Source: Pontederia crassipes (taxonomy: Eukaryota > Streptophyta > Magnoliopsida > Commelinales > Pontederiaceae). From it: 64,000 nt of DNA. This document shows, piece by piece, positions 47,066-57,512 of the stretch. Under the pieces are notes generated by a model, which was not told the DNA's origin, ran no database searches, and saw nothing but the letters and a program-made list of their open reading frames with translations. Each line of letters begins with the position of its first letter. Within the stretch, counting starts at the first letter, position 1. The stretch is from the NCBI GenBank assembly GCA_030549335.1, contig CM060196.1, positions 9,749,501-9,813,500 on the forward strand. Direction: 5' to 3'. The translations under genes and the position numbers were made by a program.

Positions 47066-49890
47066 ATTCTCTTACTCTCATATTCTTGTGCTGGTTCTCA
47101 TTGGCTGGGGCAGCTCAGTCTATGCATGTTGGCGCCATCATTGACACTGGTACTCGTGAAGGAAGGGAGCATAAGATCGCCATTGGCATTGCCGCTGATC
47201 ACTTACAATCCTCTTTAGTTTTCCTGGATCTGAGCGAGTTCAAGAGCAGCAATCTCTTCCAGTTAGCTTTACATGGTAAGAAGGCGACCAATACAAATAT
47301 GCATACTTTAAGTTCACAACAGTGATGCTCCTAATGAGATTTGTGTAAAAATGCAGCTGAAAATGTAACTGAAAGGGGTGTGGAATCAATCATAATAGGA
47401 ACTGGAACGTGGCCAGAGTTAGCCACTGTGGCAGATATAACCAGTACAGCAAGGATTCCACTCGTGTCTGTAGCCAAAGGAACACCTCCAACATCAGCTG
47501 CAAAGCCTTTATTCATAACCATGTCTTACTCAGAAACCATTCAGGTTCATTGCATTTCAGACCTCATAAAATCATTCAACTGGAGAAGGGTGATCGTCAT
47601 CTATGAAGATGATGTATATGGTGGCATGTCTGGAACCATTAACCTCCTTTCCAATGTTTTACAAGATAATGGAGCATATATTGATTACAAAGCAGCGTTT
47701 CCACCAATAGATAAACTCTCAAACCCAAAGGCCTTTGTGCATCAGAAGCTGAAGAAAATACAGCAATACCTTTCACAAGTATACATCATCATGAAGTCCT
47801 CGCCAACCATGGCTATCCATCTGTTCAAGGAGGCCAAAGAGTTAGGAATGATGGCAGAAGGGCATGCATGGATAGTGAATGATGATATCACCACTCTCCT
47901 TGACACAAACTTCAGCCCCTCTTTCAATTCGTTTTACATGCAAGGAGTTATAGGAATAAAAACCTACTTCCCAGAAGCAACAGATGCATATCAAGAGTTC
48001 AGATTGGAATTTCAGAAGAGGTTCAAACAGGAATATAAGAATAAAGGAGATCGAAACCATGAACCAGGAATTTCTGCACTTCGAGCATATGATGCCATGT
48101 TTGTGCTCAAAAAAGGCTTGGAAAAGAGTCAAAGGGGGCATAAACAATTTATGGAAGGGATTCTTTCCTGCAAGTTTCAAGGGCTAAGTGGTGCAATAGT
48201 CTTCAGAAAAGATGGCACCATAGCAAAGGGAAGGGCCATCTCATCTTACAGAATTATCAATGTGGTGGGAAGGAGTTATAGAGATCTAGGTTTTTGGGTA
48301 GAGGATGTAGGTTTCTACAAAGAGGAGAATAAAATTGGATTTCATGGGCAGGAGGTGGAGAACCTCAGTCCAGTGTACTTTCCTGGAGGCCCAGAGAAAG
48401 CCCCAGGAGGATGGGGTCCTCTAAGAATTGGGATTCCGGCTCATTCTGCATTTGATCAGTTCGTGAAAGTGGAGTACTATGCAGGAGGACAGGTCAAGGG
48501 AGTGACAGGTTTCTGCATTGATGTCTTTAAGGAAACTGTTAAGAGATTAAAATATGATTTGTGGTACCATGAGTTCATCCCCTTCAATGGAACCTATGAT
48601 GAACTCATCTCACAGGTGTCTTCTAAGGTAAATTCTTTCCCTAAACCAGTAATTTTGTCTGAATAAAGGAAACAAATATACATTTTGCTGTTGCACCTAA
48701 TTCTACAGTTGAAAATTTTCTCAGACCATCCATCAGGACAATTAATGAAAACATATGTTGAATTTGTGCCAATAATCAAACATTTATAAGAATATAAACA
48801 ATGAGCCAACATCTCCTTAGCTTCATAGTCAGCTTAGATTCCATAATCTAAAAGCATTATTATGTTATGTATTCCCTTAAAAAATTATTCTGTTACGTAT
48901 TTTGAATGTAGATAAATAAATAACACCCAGTAGAATTTCTCCTATTTTGTCTAGTTTACACCATGTTTTTCTGTTAATCAATAATATTATATGACTATGC
49001 CTGGTAGTCAACCTCCCCCTTACAGAAAAAGAGGAAGTGATGTTCCAATATATATCATCCATACTACATTATATTGATGTAGAGCCATAATCAATATAAC
49101 ATATGAAATTGTACAAAATACATGAAAACAGCATATGCAGCACTAGGAATACATGAACAACATTCAAACTTTTGACATTAATTCCAGAATACCACAAATG
49201 TTGAGCATACTGACTTATTTCAAAGAGGACGCACAATGATCCTGTCATTTATACAAAAAATTAAAATAATAATACATATTAAATAAATTGGAATACATAT
49301 ATGAAACTTACATAAATAGCACAACAAAAATATTATGAGACAAAACCAAACCTGTCTTCTTTTTTTAAATTCCTCGTTATCAATTAGTCTTTGTCTCCAT
49401 CATGCATCCCACATAAATTAATTTTATCAAGCAACAATGATCAGCTAAGCATTATCATATTTTACCAAGATGCACTCGGTATAATAAACCAAGACTTTGA
49501 GTTTAAACAATTATTGTCATACCTGAAGTATCAAATCAGGCATTTTACAATTATTGTCATACCTTGCACTGTGGTCCAGGTACATGAAAGATATACTTCA
49601 TTCCTCAGTGAATCAATTTTAATGAACCTAACAAGCACCATTGGTAACATACAATTAGCTTCATATTTGTTCCCTGCATAGCATGCCACAAAAACATACT
49701 GAAACCAAATCTCACAAGCTCGAAACATGTGAATTATTTTGTGATGTCACAGCCCTGGAAATAGTTTCAAATCCTTTCAATCAAGTTCTATCACATGATT
49801 CCACTTGCAATCTTAGAATGTAACCAAGTCCACTTGAATTTGATTTCCAGAATATCACTCTTGCTCAATCTACTCGTATATTCTTACAGT

Positions 49891-49965
<75 letters not shown>

Positions 49966-52090
49966 AAAATTAGTGTGAGATCAGAGATTTTAATCTCACC
50001 GTCAAATCAGTGAATCTCAACCATTATAATCATGCATCAACGGTCTAGATCGATATCTTAGTTGAACCTGGTTCAAATGAAAAAAAAAATCAGGTTCAAC
50101 CTTTTATTTAGTCTCATGAGATCTGGACCATTGATGCATGATTATAACAGCTGAAATTTACTAATTTGAGGCTCTGATCTCACGCTAATATTCCTCTATA
50201 TATATATATATATAGACTTTGAAATGAATTCCATATTTATTTTGCTTCATGTTACATGTATACTTTGAAGTGAAGATCATTCTTGCAATAAAGGATTATT
50301 GCATATTCAATTATTTTTCATTCTGTTATTTAAAATTAAATTTACAAGTAGGACTTATTTTCTCACTTGTAAAATTTGATAGGTATTTGATGCTGTAGTG
50401 GGTGACATTGCAATCCTCGCCAACCGATTAGAAAATGTGATATTTACCGAGCCTTTTCTGGGGTCAGGTTTATCCATGCTAGTTCGTGTAAAGCCTGATC
50501 ACCAAGTGTGGATACTTACCAAACCATTTACAAAGGCAGTGTGGATGTTGATCATAATCCTCTTCATCTACACTGGAGTCATTTTGTGGTGCCTAGAAAG
50601 AAAAAGAAATCCTGAATTTGATGGTCCATGGTGGACACAAATTGGAGCCACTCTTTGGTTGATTTTCTCTACTATATTCTATGCACATGGTAAGGACATC
50701 CATCCTCGCTCAAAATTTCTGCCTTTTCATTGGCCAATAGCAAGTGAAAGATCTACAATAATTTAAAATGTCAAATGAATCATGCACTTGCTTACTAAAA
50801 ATTGCATATTTCACTAAAATAAACTGTATCAAGAAGTAAGATGTCCAATGTGTTGTTTAAGTATTAATCTTTTTCTGTAGCTTTTTTCTCGTGAGATTTT
50901 TAATCTCTTTGTAAAAAGAATATTATCCCAAGTAATTATTTATTACATATCACTATCTACAAAGCCTTCCAGAAAATTTACTTGCTATGGGCAAAAATAC
51001 AGTGAATCAAGGAAAATGGAATGAAGCTAATAAGTCATCAACACCAACAGATTTACAGCGACAAAACTTGTTTGCTTGCAGGGAGGGTATATAGTTATTA
51101 CAGTAAAGCAGTGATTATTGTGTGGCTATTCATGGTAATGATTTTGGTATCTATCTACACGGCGACTCTCAGTTCAAACTTAACTATGCAAAAGATTGAA
51201 CCAGCAGTGAAACATGACAAAATTGGTTGCGATGGAAACTCTTTTGTTGTTAAGTACTTGCAGGATGTGCTTGGGTACAAGGAACAAGCTATTGTGAGGA
51301 TGGAAAGAGCAGATGATTATGCCAGGGCATTTGACAGTGGAAAAATCAATGCTGCATACCTTGAAACACCCTACCTACGGGTTTTTCTCTCTCAACATGA
51401 TGGTTACACCATTCATGGAAGGACCCACAGACTGGGAGGCTTGGGCTTTGTAAGTATGAATTAGTTACAAACTAATAAAGCTTCAAAGTGGAAACACAGA
51501 TGTATTGAACCATATGAAAACCAATAGTGGCCTTGAACATTACATTAGTTTGAGAATCATAAATGGTAATTATGTGATAAGAGTATCGATTTTTTTTTCA
51601 GGTGTTTCAGAAAGGTTCTCCTATAGCTACTGATATCTCTGAAGCTATACTGAAGCTAATCGAAGATGGAACACTAGAGCAATTAGAAAGGAAATGGTTC
51701 TCATTCTCCTTGTCCAATTGTCTCGATCCAGATAACAATAGTAGTAAGGATAGCCTAAGCCTTGGCAATCTGATGGAGATCTTCCTTTTCAGCAGCACTG
51801 CCACAACATTTGTGTTTCTTCTATTCATTGCTCGCTTACTCAGACGAAATCATTCATACACCAAAACTGTTAGTGCGAAACTACGAGAGAGATTTAGAAA
51901 AATGTGGAGATTTAAGGAGATAAGGAGCAACAGTGAACACCCAGACACCATCTATAATGAAGCTGAAGAAATAAACCCTATCCAAGTAGGCATTGAAGAA
52001 ACTGATGATTGCAAGCTGTGGTCCCTTGATTCTTTTTCGAATGTTGTTCAACATGATGAACACACCACCCAAATTGTCAAGTATATATGA
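47062..52090 (+). CDS. Glutamate receptor-like channel, gene 2, five exons
   Basis: A plant ligand-gated cation channel subunit. Exons: 47062-47275, 47357-48627, 50383-50689, 51082-51449, 51602-52090; 882 residues. The ATG at 47062 is chosen because it starts directly before a signal peptide (LTLIFLCWFSLAGAA); the frame is open further 5' but has no other ATG. The ANF-receptor domain has GTWPELATVAD, FNWRRVIVIYEDD and FSPSFNSFYMQG. S1 starts at about 423 (GWGPLRIGIP), then TGFCIDVFKE and FTEPFLGSGLSML. M1 at about 548-566, pore at 583-597 (LWLIFSTIFYAHG), M3 at 608-633 with IYTATLSSNLTMQ (Asn where Ile is usual), S2 with GCDGNSFVVKYL and LETPYLRVFLSQH, M4 at about 778-798, and an 84-residue hydrophilic tail. 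Intron 2 (1.75 kb) holds a MITE in a TA repeat. Very close in design to gene 3. Confidence 0.93.
49900..50215. mobile_element. MITE inserted in a (TA)n tract within GLR gene 2 intron 2
   Basis: The element spans about 49962-50196. The left end GAGAAAAATTAGTGTGAGAT and the reverse complement of the right end (GAGGAATATTAGCGTGAGAT) match; further in, ATTATAATCATGCATCAA is present in both arms. Both sides are pure TA repeats, preceded by (TC)n at about 49890-49909. Insertion at TA fits Tc1/mariner-type (Stowaway-like) elements, but the TA repeat hides the real target-site duplication. Confidence 0.75.
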
Positions 52091-52222
52091 TTAACAGTTG
52101 TAATTCAACTTATGTCCCAACCAGGATGCAGGTAATGTAGCTAAATTGTCCATATCAGTTATTGAAACATGGTTATTATAGCTACAATAACCATGTCTAA
52201 TCCAACTATGTTCATATCATGC

Positions 52223-52228
52223 AATAAA
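52223..52228 (+). terminator. Polyadenylation signal of GLR gene 2
   Basis: AATAAA 133 nt after the stop codon, in a T-rich 3' UTR. Confidence 0.5.
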
Positions 52229-53390
52229 AAAACTGTGTACATATTATATCTAATTGACTTTGTTGTCTACATGAATCTTTTATTGGCAAAAGAATGATGC
52301 TGCCTTGTGGATTAAATTTATGAATCTGAAACTATGTGATCAGTTCAATTGTGGGATCTCAGAATTTTCATGATAAACTTCTATGGCAACATCCGACAAA
52401 TAATTCCAACAATGACTTCCCATTGAAACTTTCTAAAATTTATTTTTTCAGAGGGAATAAATTGTCACAAACAACAGACTTTTACACGTCTTATGACAAT
52501 TTTAAATGATTATTATCTATGGAAACTTCCAATTTCTCTAAAGTTTTATCCACAAGAACTCACTAACAAATTAATAGTTATCCAGCAAAAAAGGAGCAAA
52601 ATCATGAAAGAAAGACTCCACCAACGCCATGAATGTGTTTGATTTATCTTCCCAAAGAAGCTGCACTTGAGCAGATGCTTGTGGCCTTTATATAAAGCCA
52701 AGGCAACCAAAGATAGTTATGGCGAGTGTCAATTTCATAATTAAAGTTCTTTTCCCTATAAACGAAAGTAGGAAATGGAAAAGAAAACACACTTTCCAAC
52801 AGCCACCTCTGTAGTTATGTTCCATAACTCATCTAATGGCATAACGATGTGTCTGTTTTCATTTGTAAGTTATTTTCCTTTCTTATCGATATTCCTATTT
52901 TACCTTTATCAAATCAAGTATTCAAATCAATTAGAATTTAGATTAAGCATATGCATGCAAGCATTGTCCATGAATCAGTAGGAAAAGAACCAATTTCCAA
53001 AGTCGTGATCAAGTCAAGGAAATAAAACAAATAAGTTATAGTTGGTCAAGAGATTCACAATCAATTGACCTGGGCATGGACCTGGTGGTTTTCGTTATTG
53101 ATCTTCAAGAGGATAATATTCATGTAAAATCTTCATAATGACAAAGATATAAATTTCGATATAACGTGTTCAGAAAACATATTCTACATAATTTATCTTC
53201 CTTCAAAACCCATTCTCTGGAAAACAAATGTGACACAAGTTTTAACTTGTTTCAAAAAGAAAACAAGAGTGGAAGATGTCATTCCAACGGAGACTTGATT
53301 AACCCAAGAAACATGTTTGGCCAAAATTGCAACACCATTTCAATCCTTTGGCCAAAGTTTTTGGAAGGAAAGCTTAATACAGCATTAACA

Positions 53391-53770
53391 GCCTGTTTGG
53401 GAAAAAAAAGTGTTTTAATCTCTGAATTGTAAAATTTTAAAGTATCCCACATTTCAAAAAGTATGATACTACAGGTTAAAATTATTCAAGAAAATTTTCA
53501 GTCAAAAGTGTTTGGATCCCAACATTTTTCCTTTTGGCGCTCATTTTTTTTTTCCCACTTGCACAAGCTGCCTATGGGAAAAAATCCGGAGTTGTGACCT
53601 AGTTCTTTTACACCATTTTGGACTGTAAACCATGGTTTTCAAACCAACTTTTGACATCCAACCCTCTCAAAGAAAAAAAAAAAACTTTTGACATCCAAAC
53701 ATCAACTTGCAATTTTTACAAACTATGGTTTGTTACCATTTCTTTAATTTTCCAATGTTCCCAAACAGGC
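53391..53770. mobile_element. hAT-like MITE
   Basis: The left end GCCTGTTTGGGAA is the inverse of the right end TTCCCAAACAGGC. The inside repeats ACTTTTGACATCCAA and holds AACCATGG/CCATGGTT-type inverted motifs, which is common in this plant repeat class. No clear 8-bp target-site duplication was found. Confidence 0.65.
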
Positions 53771-55392
53771 CGTATGACTAAAGGGAAAATGGAGCAGACC
53801 CAAAGGAAAGATAAGATTTTTGAGAGGGGAAGCTGATAACTTCATGGAAGCTACCTGATTTTTCTGATCCAATTAATATTTGGGAAACGAAAATTTGTCT
53901 CGCTCACCAAGTTCCTAATTGTCAATACGCGTGCTTCTACAATGGCCACATGAGGAATCAATAGACCTCAAGACCGGTCCAAGCTATTCAATGCAGCATA
54001 CCTGTTTGAAACAATGACTCCATATTTACTTCTCCAAATAGACACGATTGCTTCTTGCGACTTGGAATCTCATGATGAACCTTCAATCAGAATCTGACTA
54101 CGACGAGATTGCTAAAACAAGAAGTTTCTATTCATGCAATTGATGACTCGGAAATTACTTCCATATCTAAAGCAAAGGGGTTAAAACGACACACGGATGT
54201 CTGTGAATATCCATCCATGTAAACAGTTCTTATCGTTTCGTATGGAAGAATGCTATGAATGAATCGCGTGAAAATTGTACAAAAGGGAGAAAAATAGAGG
54301 TAGAAAATAAACCTGATCACTTTGTAGCATTTTTAGGTGAGATGCATCAAACGTCCTTGTCGCCCCTGCCGCCTCGTTATTTCGATTTTATGGCGCTTCT
54401 CAGATCTGTTACTTTCGTCTCTCTCGTGTGGCTGCTGTTATCATTTTTTTTTTCTATTGACTGACACTACAAAAATACACAATATTCAAGAATCATTAGA
54501 TCAAACTTTTTTTTTAAGAAAAAAAACCTCGTGACTATACTTTTTTTAGAAACGAACGTAGATTTTTGCCGAAATTATTTCAGAACGATTTAGAAAAATT
54601 AAGATGAAATAAAACATGAATGCGATTTATATCTCAATAGTTAAAAATGCGATTCGAAATAAAATTAAACTACAAGCTCTCTATTTCTCAACGTGAAATT
54701 TCAATTTCGAAAGCTGGCCGATTGCCTCGTAACTTCTTATATGCTTTTTTTTTTCTTTTTTGTTAATTTGCGTTCTACGGAACTTTCTTCTTTTATCGAT
54801 CGCCAGCTGTGTTAAGTATTTACTACGTTATCAATCGCCAGCTGTGTTAAATTGATCTTTTCGAATGCGCGAGAAACACTTTCACTGTCAATCTCATAAT
54901 CTTGATTCCGAACAAGTTAAATGGACAAATGCCACGTGACTGGGAAAACTGCAAGGTCCCCAGTAATTTCATGTGGCTGGCTTGGAGTTACTGAATGAGA
55001 CCCTTCTTGGCTGGCATCAGCGATGACGTGAGCACAGTTTTGCTTAAGCGAGTGACCTGAAAGATATTAAGATGTTAATCTGAAACATAATTGCCTCATC
55101 TTTGGCACTGTTTTCCATGAAGTTGTTGATGAAATAAATCATGAATCTTGAGCAGTACAGAGCATCTGTACGGATCCTCTTGTTATCATTTTTATCATCT
55201 TACGGTGGGATATTCAACTGTTTTTTTTTCTCAAGTAAGTTTAATTGTGCTTGATGACGGGTTGCCCTTTATGCGAGTTGGACAATTTTCTTAAATAGCG
55301 ACGGCTGGATAAAAAAAATTAATTTTATTTATTCCAGGACAATTTTACCTTTTGTTTTTAATCATTAATATATTAAATTTGATTCAATACAA

Positions 55393-55718
55393 CAACAACA
55401 AAGCCTTATCCCACTAGGTGGGGTCGGCTACATGGATCATACGACGTCATTCCGCTCTATTAGTAACCAAACCTTTCGGTATATTATTCACCAATAGATC
55501 TTGCTCTATTAGTTCGCCAAGTGTCCGCCTTGGCCTCCCTCTCCCTCTTTTAATCGGACTCCAGATTATTTGATCTACTCTTTTTACTGGCGCATCTAAT
55601 GGTCTTCTCTGAACATGACCAAACCATCTCAAACTAATAGTGACAGTAGTTCTACTCTTTTTTTTTTAATTTCATGTACTAAACAGCCATTTTATTTTAT
55701 TGCATTAATAAGTGCATT
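55393..55718 (-). mobile_element. 5'-truncated LINE with a 20-bp target-site duplication
   Basis: Identical 20-bp sequences (TTAAATTTGATT followed by CAATACAA) lie at 55373-55392 and 55719-55738. The insert ends on the minus strand in a (TTG)n tail (55393-55402 region), and its minus strand encodes the C-terminal part of a LINE reverse transcriptase: MRWFGHVQRRPLDAPVKR, then GRGRPRRT (55447-55632). This is the footprint of target-primed reverse transcription with a non-A tail. Confidence 0.85.
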
Positions 55719-57409
55719 TTAAATTTGATTCAATACAAGGATAAAATAGTCTGACAAAAGTTATATTAAAATTTTAAAAGTGACAATAATGAAATCCTAT
55801 GTAGATTTGTCTTGTCTCTTTAATAGCTTTGGCTTGAGTTAAAATAATTAGTCGGCCGAATAATTTCATTAATTAATGGCATCCGTCTAAAAGTATCGAC
55901 AAACTCAATTTATTTGGAGCATTGGGAATGTTTGAAACACTATTAAGAAACAAACATATAACTTGAAAGAGAAAACTGGACGTGACAAAAAGAAAGCTAA
56001 AGAAACAATATATAGTTGGATACAAAATAGAGAATAATGATTATGTTGTGCAAAAATTAATTCATATATACGAAGCATTGCGCGATTTAGTATTATCAAG
56101 AAGTTTATAAATAGGCGTTTATTCGTGAGCCATCAACTAACGATGTCCTATATATATGACTCGATTTTTCACCACATAATTAATATTCCTACAAAATACT
56201 ACTTGACATAAAGAATTATAAATTTAGCATATAAGAAAAATAGATTAAAGAATTAGTATAAATAACTTTATTTTATAACAAAATGCATAAAAAGTAGCAT
56301 ATATACTATGATTAACAACAAGATCACTCAATAATCACTTATATTTTTATTATCAAGTAATAATATCGGCCATTTACTGATTTTTTTAGTTCATTTACCA
56401 AATTGACCGAATATAGATTGGTTAATAAATTACATATTGATCAAAATTGGATCAAACAATACAGTAATAAATTGGATAACGATCAGTTCGGCTAAATCAC
56501 TAATCATGATCTCCCCTCCAACGTCAAAGCTGACATTTCAAAAAAAAGAGGAAAATAGGGAAAGTAAATGGACAATGAACATGTTCACTGCATAAGTAAT
56601 CTATCTGCATATTATTGATATGTTCATTACATTATCATTCAACATTACTTAATAATATAGATTATTTTTCAGAAAAATTATCACTTATTAAATTAACAGT
56701 AATGTACATTATCTTATTTAGTGTGCATAAGTAATCTATCTGACAATTCATATTAATTATTTATAAGAAAAAAATTTAAAAATATGATAATAATATATTC
56801 ATAATAATTAACTAATATTTATTTAATTAATTTTATAATTTATTCAATGAGTTTTAAAATTTATTTAAATAAAATTGTAAAGGATAAACGTGTAAAGTGA
56901 AATTAAAAAATTGTAACTCTTGTGATAACGTAGATTGATTTTGCAACATCCTAAGATTTCAATAGAGGTAATAAATTAATTTGCTAATTGAATCAGCAAA
57001 TATTAATGAATTAAAAGATACACTCAAATTCTTCACCCTTCCGATCAAAGGAAGAAGGAAAGCAACGCCATGAAAGGGATAGACCATAAGAAGAAATTGC
57101 AAGGAAGAAACTGCATGTAAAACCTTGATCCCAACTTCACACTGTAGTTGCGTAGCAGAGTGAATTATCCATGCTTTAGCCCTCCGTATACATATTTCCC
57201 GGAATCTGGGAGTTTGAAAAAAAAAACACGGAAAGTTACGGTATGATGTCCCAATCTTTCAGGAAATGGTTCGATAATAATACCCAAAACAGATGCCAAA
57301 CTAGTCACCAATTCAATGTAACATCTTTCCTTGTACTTTCACCTCATCGTTTTTTGTCTGTTTTGTTTATTCGAGTATCTACTGTCCAGTTGACGTGAAC
57401 TCCGACATC

Positions 57410-57418
57410 TATATATAT
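57410..57418 (+). promoter_or_regulatory. Candidate TATA box of GLR gene 3
   Basis: TATATATAT 91 nt before the ATG, predicting a 5' UTR of about 65 nt. Confidence 0.5.
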
Positions 57419-57484
57419 AGCAATTTACGTAGCAGCAGATGAGCATAAAAATTACAGAATCATATCAACTCCTTCCACACCCTA

Positions 57485-57512
57485 ATGAATGCTACATTTT
57501 GAAACAAAATGA
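57485..57512 (+). promoter_or_regulatory. Two short upstream ORFs before GLR gene 3
   Basis: uORF a is 57485-57502 (five codons). uORF b is 57489-57512 (seven codons), and its TGA overlaps the main start as ATGA at 57509-57512. GLR gene 2 has the same kind of overlap (47048-47065). Confidence 0.55.

Larger units (their letters stand above)
52229..57400. other. Intergenic region between GLR genes 2 and 3
   Basis: No gene supported. It holds a hAT-like MITE (53391-53770), a LINE 3' fragment (55393-55718) and two short direct duplications: CGCCAGCTGTGTTAA at 54801 and 54836, and an 18-mer at 56590 and 56725. The remainder is AT-rich. Confidence 0.65.
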
